A stretch of 64,000 bases of DNA from Ruminococcus bromii. Its GTDB lineage: Bacteria > Bacillota > Clostridia > Oscillospirales > Acutalibacteraceae. A model generated the notes under the pieces. The model was not told the origin of the DNA, did not search any database, and worked only from the letters and a program-made list of their open reading frames with translations. Made by a program: the position numbers and the translations under genes. Of this stretch, positions 9,007 through 17,818 are shown in pieces. Numbering within the stretch: position 1 is the stretch's first letter; the number at the start of each line of letters is the position of its first letter. Location of the stretch: positions 1 to 64,000 of the forward strand of contig NZ_NNBY01000047.1 of NCBI RefSeq assembly GCF_002834235.1. The letters run 5' to 3'.

Positions 9007-9055
9007 GGCATTAACATAATTTTTTATGATCTTTATAAAACTTACACACTTTTCT

Positions 9056-9603
9056 TGACAAAGCCTCCTCATATCTATTATTATAATGATGATGACCATG
9101 AACTCCCATTCCCAGGAGAGAAAATGTCACCGGATGGTGGTAATAACCGGTATGTTTACACAATTTACGGTGTGAACAATCCGAGAGCTATTTTTAATAA
9201 TAGCACTACTGATCCTGCAACCAGACAACAACATCCCGGTATCAATCAACCCGGAATTGAAATAACAGAAGATGAAATGTGGGTGGTAAATGAAACTGCA
9301 TATAGCCAGAAACCACAGGGAATGACTGTTCATTTTTATCGTCCTTCTAATTGGGAATATTGGGACACAAGAATTTACTTCTATGAAGATAATGATATTC
9401 TGATGTCATGGCCTGGTACTCTCATGAATAGTTAAATGGATGATAATTGGTTATCCTATACGATCTATGGTGTGGAAAATCCGAAAGTAATGTTCAATGA
9501 TTCGAAGAATAAACAGATACCTAGTGTATTGCAACCTGGGCATTTGGTTACACAAGATGTGTGGTTTAAGGATAATACTTGGACAACATATGAACCAGAT
9601 TAA
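9056..9603 (+). pseudogene. CBM26 starch-binding gene fragment with an in-frame stop
   Basis: Two starch-binding modules of CBM26 type lie in one frame. The first (9061-9315) shows IYYYNDDDHELPFPGEKMS, YVYTIYGVNNPRAIFNN and a QHPG segment. The second starts at MTVHFYRPSNWEYW, reaches SWPGTLMNS, hits TAA at 9433-9435 and continues in the same frame from ATG 9436 through SYTIYGVENPKVMFND and LQPGH to TAA 9603. There is no proper start; the first codons come from the end of the IS256 remnant. I infer that the 3' end of an amylase or starch-adherence gene was cut off by the insertion sequence and has since decayed. Confidence 0.8.
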
Positions 9604-9623
9604 CTGATTCATTATAAATTTCT

Positions 9624-9665
9624 AAAGATGAATGAGCAATTATGTTTGCTCATTCATCTTTGAAA
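9624..9665 (+). terminator. Terminator after the CBM26 fragment
   Basis: A 15-bp perfect stem, AAAGATGAATGAGCA (9624-9638) with 9647-9661. The T-tail is weak. Confidence 0.6.
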
Positions 9666-9697
9666 TTAGTGCTACAAACTTTTGAAAGGTTTTATAT

Positions 9698-10708
9698 ATG
9701 AAAACAACTAGATTAATACGAGTAAATATAGTATTTGCAATATCTTTTTGTACAGTTTTTATTTTAATGTTTTCAAGTTGTAAAGAGCTATACCCTATAA
9801 CAAAAACTGCTGAAGGATATACATTTGAAATTGATGAAAATCAAAACGCTACATTGATAAAAACCGATATATTGGCTGAAACCATTGAAATTCCATCGGA
9901 AATTTCTTCATATAAAGTCAAAAAGCTAAGTTGTGTAGAAGAAGCTGCATTAGTTGGGGTGTCTCTTACAGGTGTATTTGAGGGAAATAATGTTGTAAAA
10001 GAAATTATAATACCTGAAGGAGTAGTGGAAACTTATGGCCCGGCTATAGCTAATTGCTATAATCTTGAAAAAATTACTATACCAGGCACAATGACGACAT
10101 TTGACGTAGTGCGGTGTGATAATTTAAAGGAAGTGAACATTGTTGACGGAGATACTATTACCGAATCCTTTAGTTTCAGCGATTGTTCCGGGCTTGAAGA
10201 AATATACTTACCGAAGCAAATTAACAAAATCAGCACTAATGCTTTTGCTCGTTGCTATTCATTAAAAAATGTGAAGTTTTCAAAAAATGTTTATTGTATA
10301 GAGAGTGTGGCTTTCCAAGGATGTACTTCACTTACAAATATTGATTTACCCGACAAGCTATCAGAAATAGGTTCAAATGCTTTTCAATGTTGTACTTCTC
10401 TGCAAACTATTGATGTTCCGTCAAAGGTCAGGATTATTGAGAGCTGGACATTTGATGGTTGCAAATCTCTTGAAATAGTGAATTTGCCTGAGGACTTAAT
10501 AAAAATAGGTGACGGAGCTTTTCGGGATTGCGTTTCTTTAGAGAGAATTAATGTCTATGATGAATGTGATTACATTGCGGACAACGCTTTTGATGGATGT
10601 GATAAACTTACAATCTGCGGAATGAAGGGTAGTTATGCAGAACAGTATGCAAAAAAACATAACATACCATTTGAAAAATTGGATACAACAATTCAGTCTG
10701 TAAATTAA
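9698..10708 (+). CDS. BspA-type leucine-rich-repeat lipoprotein 1
   Basis: The 336-residue protein begins with a basic and hydrophobic signal ending in a lipobox (MFSSC), so it is probably tethered to the outer face of the membrane. From about residue 90 it consists of LRR_5 (BspA/TpLRR) repeats with the periodic pattern FxxCxSLxxIxLPxxLxxIxxxAF. It ends in a cap, GSYAEQYAKKHNIPFEKLD, shared almost exactly with the next two genes. An AAGG site lies upstream of the ATG. Proteins of this type mediate surface binding to host or partner molecules; the ligand is not predictable. Confidence 0.85.
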   Translation: MKTTRLIRVNIVFAISFCTVFILMFSSCKELYPITKTAEGYTFEIDENQNATLIKTDILAETIEIPSEISSYKVKKLSCVEEAALVGVSLTGVFEGNNVVKEIIIPEGVVETYGPAIANCYNLEKITIPGTMTTFDVVRCDNLKEVNIVDGDTITESFSFSDCSGLEEIYLPKQINKISTNAFARCYSLKNVKFSKNVYCIESVAFQGCTSLTNIDLPDKLSEIGSNAFQCCTSLQTIDVPSKVRIIESWTFDGCKSLEIVNLPEDLIKIGDGAFRDCVSLERINVYDECDYIADNAFDGCDKLTICGMKGSYAEQYAKKHNIPFEKLDTTIQSVN

Positions 10709-10762
10709 TAATTATCGGTTTGTTGATAATTAAAACTATATTTTTTACGAGAGAATTTTAAT

Positions 10763-11641
10763 ATGATGGAGAAAATAAAAAAATATGAATTACCTATTGG
10801 GATATTGAGTGCAGTGATAGCGATACTTATATTGTTGCAAAGCTGTTCAAGTGAGCATTGGTGGTTTGGTTTTACATATGAAACTAATGATAATAGAAGC
10901 AATTCAAAAGCCAAACCACCGGTTACAATTGTAAAGGTAAACTACCCATCAGAGAAAGTTGTAATTCCTTCAACGATATTTTTCCATAAAGCAAATGCTT
11001 TAGGCGGATATGTTACAGGATACAATTTGTGGGGAGCAGAAAGAAAAGGAATGTTTGAGGATAACGATATAGTAAAAGAGATTGTTGTTTCTGAAGGGAT
11101 AGAGTATATATTTAACGGATGTTTTTACCATTGTATTTCATTAGAAAGCATACAACTCCCAAGTACTATAAAACAATTCTCTTTTACGAATTGTGAAAGT
11201 CTGAAAAATGTTAATTTTAATGGTGATGTAAAAGAAATTGAAAGTTTATCATTTTCAGGCTGTTCTTCATTAGAAACGCTTGTAATTCCGGATAATATTG
11301 CTGATCGTGGAATAGCATACGGTGCTTTTTCCGGTTGCACATCACTAAAAAGTATAAATATTCCCGATAATATTACTGCAATACAACAATATACATTTAG
11401 TAATTGCATATCCTTAAAACAGTTAGTTTTGTCTAAAAATATTAAGAGCATTGAATGGGGTGCTTTTGAAAACTGCACCTTGCTGGAGAAAATTATCATT
11501 TACGATAAGGCAGAAGATATTGCGGATAATGCCTTTGAAGGTTGTGATAAGCTCACAATCTATGGAATAAAAGGCTCATATGCAGAACAATATGCAAATG
11601 AACACAATATACCTTTTGAAGAATTAGATACAATATATTAG
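10763..11641 (+). CDS. BspA-type leucine-rich-repeat lipoprotein 2
   Basis: 292 residues. The first ATG (10763) is followed directly by a second; either gives a signal with lipobox LLQSC. The LRR_5 units run from about residue 90, followed by the same C-terminal cap as its neighbours (GSYAEQYANEHNIPFEELD). It lies 54 bases after the first paralogue, with a small hairpin between, and probably arose by tandem duplication. Its N-terminal region (CSSEHWWFGFTYETNDN) is unlike those of the other two. Confidence 0.85.
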   Translation: MMEKIKKYELPIGILSAVIAILILLQSCSSEHWWFGFTYETNDNRSNSKAKPPVTIVKVNYPSEKVVIPSTIFFHKANALGGYVTGYNLWGAERKGMFEDNDIVKEIVVSEGIEYIFNGCFYHCISLESIQLPSTIKQFSFTNCESLKNVNFNGDVKEIESLSFSGCSSLETLVIPDNIADRGIAYGAFSGCTSLKSINIPDNITAIQQYTFSNCISLKQLVLSKNIKSIEWGAFENCTLLEKIIIYDKAEDIADNAFEGCDKLTIYGIKGSYAEQYANEHNIPFEELDTIY

Positions 11642-11702
11642 CCTACAAACTAGTAAATAGCTGTACAACTGATAAATTTTATTTGACCTAAGGTGAGATA
11701 TT

Positions 11703-12434
11703 ATGAGAAAAATATTTTATGCCCTTATATGTATTCAGATATCCTTTCTGTTACTACTTTGTGGCTGTACGAGAAAAGAAACAACAAAACAAGGTTTTGA
11801 ATATTATATAACAAGCGGATATAATTATACATTAAAAGATGGAAAAGCGGTACTTATTGAAAAAACGGTTAATAAAGATGATGAGATTATTAATCTACCT
11901 GATGAAATAGACGGATATCCTGTTATAGGGATAGGCAGGTATCATTATACTTTTATTTACGGAGAAACAACAAGAGGAATGTTTGAGAATAATGAAAGTA
12001 TCAAAACGGTCGTATTGCCATCAAAATTGGAAATGCTAGATTCACAGGTTTTTAATTGGTCTTCAATTCAATGTATTGAGTTTCCAAATACGCTTTGCAA
12101 TGTTGGGCAATTTGCATTGTCAAGCTGTGTTTACTTAACTGATGTAAAGTTTGGCGAGGGACTAAAAACAATTTCTATGGGTATGTTTTCGCATTGTACA
12201 GCACTGGGAGAGATTTCTTTGCCAAAAAGTATTGAAAAAATTGCTTCTTATGCATTTGAAGGATGCGAGTCTTTAGAAAAAATCGTGATTTATAACAATT
12301 GTGTAGAAATAGATGACACCGCTTTTGAAGGCTGTGACAAACTCACAATCTATGGAATAAAGGGTAGTTATGCAGAACAGTATGCAAACAAACATGACAT
12401 ACTATTTGAAGAATTGGATAACATAGATGACTGA
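11703..12434 (+). CDS. BspA-type leucine-rich-repeat lipoprotein 3
   Basis: 243 residues, the shortest of the three. The signal ends in LLLCGC, a good lipobox. It has fewer LRR_5 units, then the shared cap (GSYAEQYANKHDILFEELD). The three genes are in the same direction with gaps of about 55-60 bases and a shared terminator at 12477, so they are probably co-transcribed. Confidence 0.85.
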   Translation: MRKIFYALICIQISFLLLLCGCTRKETTKQGFEYYITSGYNYTLKDGKAVLIEKTVNKDDEIINLPDEIDGYPVIGIGRYHYTFIYGETTRGMFENNESIKTVVLPSKLEMLDSQVFNWSSIQCIEFPNTLCNVGQFALSSCVYLTDVKFGEGLKTISMGMFSHCTALGEISLPKSIEKIASYAFEGCESLEKIVIYNNCVEIDDTAFEGCDKLTIYGIKGSYAEQYANKHDILFEELDNIDD

Positions 12435-12476
12435 TTATATTTGCGGAGATTAAATAAAGTCAAATTTTAGAATTTA

Positions 12477-12527
12477 AATGCCGACAAGTTATAGCTTTTA
12501 ATGCTATTACCTGTCGGCATTATTTTT
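12477..12527 (+). terminator. Terminator of the LRR lipoprotein operon
   Basis: AATGCCGACAAG pairs with CTGTCGGCATT (12511-12521) with one bulge, followed by ATTTTTTG. A second small hairpin (TGCCCTTT with AAAGGGCA) follows directly. Confidence 0.8.
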
Positions 12528-12630
12528 TGCCCTTTTGCGTTGAAAGCAGAAAGGGCAATTATGATTTGTAGAAACAGAAGTCCCCCAATCGACCTGAATT
12601 AAAAAATCAGACTGATTGGAGGAAAAATTA

Positions 12631-12792
12631 ATGGACGCAAATTGCAATAGCAAATTGAAACAATTTTTTAAGAATAGTGTAAATCTAATTAGGGTACAAA
12701 TTTTACTTGTGGACTGTGAAAAAACAGCATTGCAAAAAACAATAAGGCACATAACCGTTATCACTTTCGGTTATGTGCCTTTTGTAATATAA
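12631..12792 (+). CDS. Small ORF of unknown function
   Basis: A 53-codon ORF begins at ATG 12631 after a very good GGAGGAAAAATTA site. The product (MDANCNSKLKQFFKNSVN at its N-terminus) is not one I recognise. The last 15 codons run through a strong terminator hairpin, which is unusual for a real gene, so it may be a truncated relict. The 12435-13046 gap holds only this ORF and three hairpins. Confidence 0.3.
   Translation: MDANCNSKLKQFFKNSVNLIRVQILLVDCEKTALQKTIRHITVITFGYVPFVI
12744..12785 (+). terminator. Intrinsic terminator
   Basis: AAGGCACATAACCG (12744-12757) pairs with CGGTTATGTGCCTT (12768-12781), followed by TTTG. Confidence 0.75.
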
Positions 12793-12850
12793 TAAGTTTG
12801 TTAAGAATACCACGATTGATTACAGTCCAAAACAAGGAAGATTTCAGTGC

Positions 12851-12899
12851 GTTAATTTCCAAAGTAAGTTCCACCATTAAAGTTACTTTGGAAATTAAC
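12851..12899. repeat. 17-bp perfect inverted repeat
   Basis: GTTAATTTCCAAAGTAA (12851-12867) and its exact complement (12883-12899) flank a 15-base loop. It lies 150 bases upstream of the kinase locus and could be a terminator, an operator or a relict of a small mobile element. Confidence 0.6.
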
Positions 12900-13046
12900 T
12901 ATTTACTTTTTTGTTTAAGTTTGCGGTAAATATGAATTGTATAATCCGTTTTATTGTGTTATTATGTAGTAAAATGGTGTGCAACATTAGTGTTTTGAAA
13001 AAATTATGTTGCTGAAATTAAACTTGAAATAACTGACGGGTGGCAT

Positions 13047-14714
13047 ATGGTTCGCAAAGTTGACAAAACAAAGCTTCTGACTGTTGTCGGGATAATTATA
13101 TTCCTGTTTGGGGGTGCGGTGAGAATTTTTTCTCATCTTACTTCCTCGGCGGACAATTATATTGAAAATTTTGATGTTATTATCTTTTCGGGGCTTATTA
13201 TAGGCTGGGGTGTGTCTGTTGCATATCGCATTGTTCAGAAGAATATACGAATCTGCCTTGTGATATCTGCGGCGCTTATGCTCTTGTGGATGGCTCTTCG
13301 TGCCATAAAATACAACAGCCCTGCCGACATCAACACATACGGACGGTATCTTTGGTATTCATATTACATAGCAATGGTGTTTTTGCCGCTTATGATGTTT
13401 TTTGCAATGCTGAATATCGGTAAGCCCGAAAATACAAATAACCGAAAATATCTTTTGATTATACCTGCCGCCGTTCTTGTGCTGCTTGTTATGACGAACG
13501 ATTTTCATCAGCTTGCTTTTGTATTTGAACCCGATTTTCACAATTGGAACAAACAATACAGTTACGGTCCTGTTTACTATGTAATTGTAGTGTGGATTTT
13601 TATACTTGTACTTTCGTCAATTGTGCTTTCAATAAATCGATGCAGAATTTCCGCAACACGCAAAAAGCTGTGGATTCCGATTGTAATAATTCTTGTTGCA
13701 ATAATTTACACACTCTGGAATAATCTGAATCACGGATATTCGGGACTTAGAATTTACAATGTTCCCGAGGTGTTCTGTTTTGCCTCAATTGCTTTATGGG
13801 AAAGCCTTATTCAGATAGGTCTTGTGCCGTCAAATACGGGTTACGGCGATTTTTTCAATGCGTCAAATCTTAACACTCTCATATTTGACAATGAGGGCAA
13901 TGTGAAATACCGCTCAAAAAACGCAACAAATGTTTCAAAAGATGTTGTTCTGCAAAACGGTAACAGTGTTGTGATTGATGAAAATATAATTCTTAAAAAA
14001 CATAATATAAAAGGTGGTAAGGCAGTTTGGACGGAAGATATATCGGCAATTAACCGAATTAACAGAGAACTTTCGGAAGTAAAAGAGCAGATTTCGGAAT
14101 ACAATGTAATCTTAAAATCAGAGGCAGAGCTGAAAAAACGAAGAGCGGCAGTAACCGAACAGAACAAGCTCTATGACAGTATAACCGAATTTATCCGTCC
14201 TCAGCTTTGCGACCTTGAAAATATACTCAAAAATATTGAAAACAACAGGGGAGATATTTCGGTTAATTATGCCGGTGCCTGTGTTGTTAATGTCTACATC
14301 AAGAGAATAAGCAATCTGCTCATTATGGCAAAAAGCAGAAAAATGCTGAATGCTTTTGAGCTTGAAAACAGTATCCGAGAACTTGCCGAGTACATTTCTG
14401 TTTACGGAATTTCGTGTTCGTTTTTCAGTAATGTTTCGGGAGAAATTTCAGCCGAAAAAACGATTGCACTTTTTAAATTCATCGGGATTTTTATAAGGCA
14501 TATAATGAACTGCACAGATGCGTTGCTGTTTAATTTAAAAGTCCATGAGAGATTTATTGATTTAAAAATAAACTGTGACAGCAAAAATGAAATGAAAATT
14601 CCCGATGATTTACTTGACGATATTACAAAACTCGGCGGAAATGTCACCACGGAATATGACGCAGACACGCTGTTTGTGTTTGTTCGTATGCAAAGCGGAG
14701 GTGATGACATATGA
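13047..14714 (+). CDS. 7TM membrane protein with degenerate histidine-kinase C-terminus
   Basis: The 555-residue protein has about seven to eight hydrophobic helices in residues 8-260, in the style of the HisKA_7TM sensor domain (PF16927), including LMMFFAMLNIGKPE and TNDFHQLAFVFEPD. A PAS-like stretch and a coiled coil (about 325-375) follow. The last 180 residues match the length of a DHp plus ATPase unit, but I see no phospho-accepting His, no N box and no G boxes. It overlaps the true kinase gene by four bases. I infer a sensory pseudokinase that works with the next two proteins. Confidence 0.7.
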   Translation: MVRKVDKTKLLTVVGIIIFLFGGAVRIFSHLTSSADNYIENFDVIIFSGLIIGWGVSVAYRIVQKNIRICLVISAALMLLWMALRAIKYNSPADINTYGRYLWYSYYIAMVFLPLMMFFAMLNIGKPENTNNRKYLLIIPAAVLVLLVMTNDFHQLAFVFEPDFHNWNKQYSYGPVYYVIVVWIFILVLSSIVLSINRCRISATRKKLWIPIVIILVAIIYTLWNNLNHGYSGLRIYNVPEVFCFASIALWESLIQIGLVPSNTGYGDFFNASNLNTLIFDNEGNVKYRSKNATNVSKDVVLQNGNSVVIDENIILKKHNIKGGKAVWTEDISAINRINRELSEVKEQISEYNVILKSEAELKKRRAAVTEQNKLYDSITEFIRPQLCDLENILKNIENNRGDISVNYAGACVVNVYIKRISNLLIMAKSRKMLNAFELENSIRELAEYISVYGISCSFFSNVSGEISAEKTIALFKFIGIFIRHIMNCTDALLFNLKVHERFIDLKINCDSKNEMKIPDDLLDDITKLGGNVTTEYDADTLFVFVRMQSGGDDI

Positions 14715-16018
14715 CATCCATCCTTGAAATGCGTTCGTTTGTTTGTGTTATATTGATGAGTGTGCAATTTGTTGTTGCCTGTGCGGCAATATACAACGCA
14801 ACGCAATCTTTTCTTTATAAAATCAGGTTGTGGAAACCGATTTCAGCGGTTATAATTGCAGTAATCTCTTTGACAATGTTTTTGGTAAGCACTCATGTCT
14901 TGAGTAAAATATATTACGATAACCAAATTAATAAAATGTCTGAATTTTTTGGCAGAATGCCGTTTGCTCTGTCTGTCGGCATAACGGCATATTGTGCTGT
15001 AATGTCTGTGTACATAACGGTAAGGCTTCATCATTGCAGGAATACCGATATTACCGCAATGTCAATTAAAGAAAGCTTTGACGGCTTGCCGACAGGACTT
15101 TGCTATTTTGACGAAAACGGACTTGTTGTATTGAAAAATAACCTTATGGAAAGCATATGCCTTGAACTTACGGGTAAATCGCTTAATGTTGCAATGCCCT
15201 TCAGAGAGAAGATAAAAGAGGCTTCTCAATATGAAAATGACGGGGCATTTACAGTCAGATTAAAGGACGGCAGGGTTTTCAGCTTTTCGTTGTCGGAAAC
15301 GGAAATTTTTTCAAAACCGTATTTTCAGCTTGCGGCAACCGATATAACAGAGTTTACAAAGCTTACATCAACCTTGGAATATGAAATAGGCGAGTTAAAA
15401 AAGGTTAATGCTCATCTGAAAAAATACAATGAAATGGTCTGTGATCTGACAAGAGAAGAAGAAATTCTTCGCACAAAAGAGATAATTCATGACAGGCTCG
15501 GCAGTACGCTGATAACAACAAGAAGATATCTTGAAAACGGCACTCTGTTTGAAAATAACAGTAAATTACTTGAAATGTGGAAAAACAATATTTCTGTTCT
15601 GAATACCGCAGAGAATGATTGCAAAGACGAAAACTTTGTTAAGGATATTGAAAATGCCGCAAAGCTTGTCGGAATAACGCTTGAAACAGTCGGAAATCTT
15701 CCGACTGATAACAATGCGGTTGCACGGGTTCTGACTTTTGCAACAATGCAATGCCTTAACAATGCCGCAAGACACGCAAAAGCAGATAAAATGATTCTTG
15801 AAAGTCTTGACGACGGTGAAAAATATATTTTTAAATTTTCAAATAACGGCAGAAAACCGCCTCGAAAAATCAATGAGGGCGGCGGACTTTCTTCCGTAAG
15901 AAAAAAAGCGGAGCAAATCGGCGGAAGCATGAAAATATCGACTTCCGAAATTTTTGTTCTTGAAATCACAATACCGAAAAGCGAGGTGCTGCAGTATGAC
16001 AAGAGTGCTGATAGTTGA
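14711..16018 (+). CDS. Sensor histidine kinase, NarL/LytS-related
   Basis: 435 residues, starting behind a GGAGGTGATG site that overlaps the end of the preceding gene. Three or four hydrophobic helices lie in residues 8-95, then a PAS-like region (about 115-220), a coiled coil and the phosphorylation site KEIIHDRLGSTL (His near 260). The ATPase domain has CLNNAARHAKAD as N box near 340 and NEGGGLSSVRKKAEQIGG as the G box. It should autophosphorylate and pass phosphate to the regulator that overlaps its 3' end. The signal is unknown. Confidence 0.85.
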   Translation: MTSILEMRSFVCVILMSVQFVVACAAIYNATQSFLYKIRLWKPISAVIIAVISLTMFLVSTHVLSKIYYDNQINKMSEFFGRMPFALSVGITAYCAVMSVYITVRLHHCRNTDITAMSIKESFDGLPTGLCYFDENGLVVLKNNLMESICLELTGKSLNVAMPFREKIKEASQYENDGAFTVRLKDGRVFSFSLSETEIFSKPYFQLAATDITEFTKLTSTLEYEIGELKKVNAHLKKYNEMVCDLTREEEILRTKEIIHDRLGSTLITTRRYLENGTLFENNSKLLEMWKNNISVLNTAENDCKDENFVKDIENAAKLVGITLETVGNLPTDNNAVARVLTFATMQCLNNAARHAKADKMILESLDDGEKYIFKFSNNGRKPPRKINEGGGLSSVRKKAEQIGGSMKISTSEIFVLEITIPKSEVLQYDKSADS

Positions 16019-16634
16019 AGATCAGTCAATGCCGAGAACTTTATTTGAAATGTATGTAAACCAAAGCGAAAACTATACGCTTGCGGGCTCAATAAGTAAT
16101 GCCGATATGACGGATTATCATTGTGAAAATTCCGATGTTGACCTGATTTTAATGGATATATGCACGTCAATGGGAGCAAACGGTCTTGAGGCGGCTGAAA
16201 GAATAAAAGCAAAGTTCCCGAAAATTAAGATAATCATTGTTACCTCAATGCCCGAATATTCCTATCTAAAGCGTGCCAAGGAAGCAGGAGTTGACAGCTT
16301 TTGGTACAAAGAGGTAAGTCCCGAACCTATTATTGAACTTATGGACAGAACAATGAACGGTGAGCGTGTGTTTCCCGATACAACTCCGAAAATTAAATTC
16401 GGCAACGCAATGAGTACGGATTTTACCGAAAGGGAGCTTGAGGTTTTGCGTGAACTGACAAGCGGTGATACAAACACGGAAATTGCCAAAAGACTTTACA
16501 TTGCTCCGGGTACTGTCAAGAACTATATACAGTATATGCTTGAAAAAACAGGCTTTAAGTCAAGAACAGAGCTTGCCGTAAAGGCAAGAGAGGCGGGACT
16601 TGTAATCCTTGACGATAGAATTAACGACAAATAA
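15996..16634 (+). CDS. NarL/FixJ-family response regulator
   Basis: I place the start at ATG 15996 (212 aa), which gives the canonical N-terminus MTRVLIVEDQ and overlaps the kinase gene by 23 bases behind GAGGTGC. Residues 1-120 form a receiver domain with the phospho-accepting Asp in LILMDICT and a Lys at WYKEV. Residues 145-205 are a LuxR-type helix-turn-helix (FTERELEVLRELTSGDTN, GTVKNYIQYMLEKTG). It is the DNA-binding output of this three-gene locus; its targets could include the genes downstream (16820-21116). Confidence 0.9.
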   Translation: MTRVLIVEDQSMPRTLFEMYVNQSENYTLAGSISNADMTDYHCENSDVDLILMDICTSMGANGLEAAERIKAKFPKIKIIIVTSMPEYSYLKRAKEAGVDSFWYKEVSPEPIIELMDRTMNGERVFPDTTPKIKFGNAMSTDFTERELEVLRELTSGDTNTEIAKRLYIAPGTVKNYIQYMLEKTGFKSRTELAVKAREAGLVILDDRINDK

Positions 16635-16819
16635 ATACTTTTTTCTGAATATGTGCCGTTTGGCACATATTTTTTTGCTGTTAAAACAGTATAATACAAT
16701 TACAGGATATAAACTGCTCAGACGGTGAATATCTTTTGTGCAAAACGCTATCTTTGTCCGATTAATAATCAAAGACAAAGGTGCATAAAATTTATTATTT
16801 AATGACAGGAGGAAAAACT

Positions 16820-17221
16820 ATGGAGGCAAAAGGTTCAACTTTTCTTAAAGTAACGGGAATCCTTATGATTGTATTCGGTGCTATTGCATTGATTGTGTCA
16901 ATCATCGCCATTCTCGGTATCGCCGCACTTGCAGCTTTTAACGACGGTACATACGATATGACTATGCTTTATGTCGGCGGCGTTTTCGCACTTATCAGTG
17001 CGGTTGCTGAGTTTGTTGCAGGTATTATCGGCGTTATCAACGCAAAACTTCCGCACAAGGCAAATACATGTATTGTATGGGGCGTTATTGTTGCGGTTAT
17101 GTGTGTTGCAGGCGAAATTATCAGCATGATAGGCGGATCACAGTTCAATGTATTCTCTCTTATCTGCGGTCTTGCTATCCCTATACTTTACATTATAGGC
17201 GCTGTTAAGAACAAAGCATAA
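16820..17221 (+). CDS. Small four-helix membrane protein
   Basis: 133 residues from ATG 16820, preceded by an ideal AGGAGGAAAAACT site. Four hydrophobic helices fill the protein (about 8-35, 50-72, 80-104 and 108-130) with short loops. No motif identifies it; DUF4064-like or Tic20-like small membrane proteins look similar. It stands alone between the response regulator and a terminator. Confidence 0.7.
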   Translation: MEAKGSTFLKVTGILMIVFGAIALIVSIIAILGIAALAAFNDGTYDMTMLYVGGVFALISAVAEFVAGIIGVINAKLPHKANTCIVWGVIVAVMCVAGEIISMIGGSQFNVFSLICGLAIPILYIIGAVKNKA

Positions 17222-17278
17222 TTATTTTATTATTTACCCCCCCTTTTTAATTACCCACCGTAAATATTTTTAGCACAA

Positions 17279-17320
17279 GGTCACAGCTGTCCGAACAATC
17301 GGGCGGCTGTGCTTTTTTTG
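17279..17320 (+). terminator. Intrinsic terminator
   Basis: CACAGCTGTCCGA (17282-17294) pairs with TCGGGCGGCTGTG, followed by CTTTTTTTG. Confidence 0.85.
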
Positions 17321-17415
17321 TTTATGTTGTGAAATATGCCGTTTGGCACATTCATATTCTATCGCAAAATTGTACAATATAAGTGAAAGATATAGGTGAA
17401 AAGGGGTGATGTCCG

Positions 17416-17802
17416 TTGAAGAAAATTTTGCTCAGTGTTCAGAATAATTTGCTCAGTGAGGCTATTCAAAATGCCCTTGTAAAGAAGGGAAGATTTTGTA
17501 TTGAAAATGTTTCACCGAATCAAGACGGGAAAATTCTTGATTTGTGCATTGCAGAAAGAGTTGATGTTTTGCTTATGGATGTCACAAGACTTGCCGATTC
17601 AACTATTGAGAAACGGCTTGAGCTTTGTGGAAAAGTAAAGGAATATCTGCCAAGCTGTAAAACGGCTCTGCTCTGTGACGAACAGACATATCCCGACCTT
17701 GCCGACAGGGTTAAACAGGCAAAACAATTCGGAAAAATAAGCTCGTTTTTTTATTCATCCGTAACGGCAGATTATCTTGCCGCCGCACTTGACGCACTTT
17801 AA
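17416..17802 (+). CDS. Receiver-domain-like protein
   Basis: 128 residues from a TTG at 17416, preceded by AAAAGGGGTGATG. The fold suggests a stand-alone response-regulator receiver: MKKILLSVQNNLLSEAIQNA at the start and DVLLMDVTRL near residue 50 with the expected Asp. The usual acidic pair near residue 10 and the conserved Lys near 105 are absent (SSFFYSS), so phosphorylation is doubtful. It leads a tight run of four genes that ends with the repeat protein at 19983. Confidence 0.6.
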   Translation: MKKILLSVQNNLLSEAIQNALVKKGRFCIENVSPNQDGKILDLCIAERVDVLLMDVTRLADSTIEKRLELCGKVKEYLPSCKTALLCDEQTYPDLADRVKQAKQFGKISSFFYSSVTADYLAAALDAL

Positions 17803-17818
17803 AAAGGAGGTACTGTTT

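Noticed and set aside
15487..16212. 241-codon minus-strand ORF opposite the kinase/regulator junction
   Set aside because: Antisense shadow of two genes with clear motifs; Ser/Phe-rich translation typical of a shadow frame.
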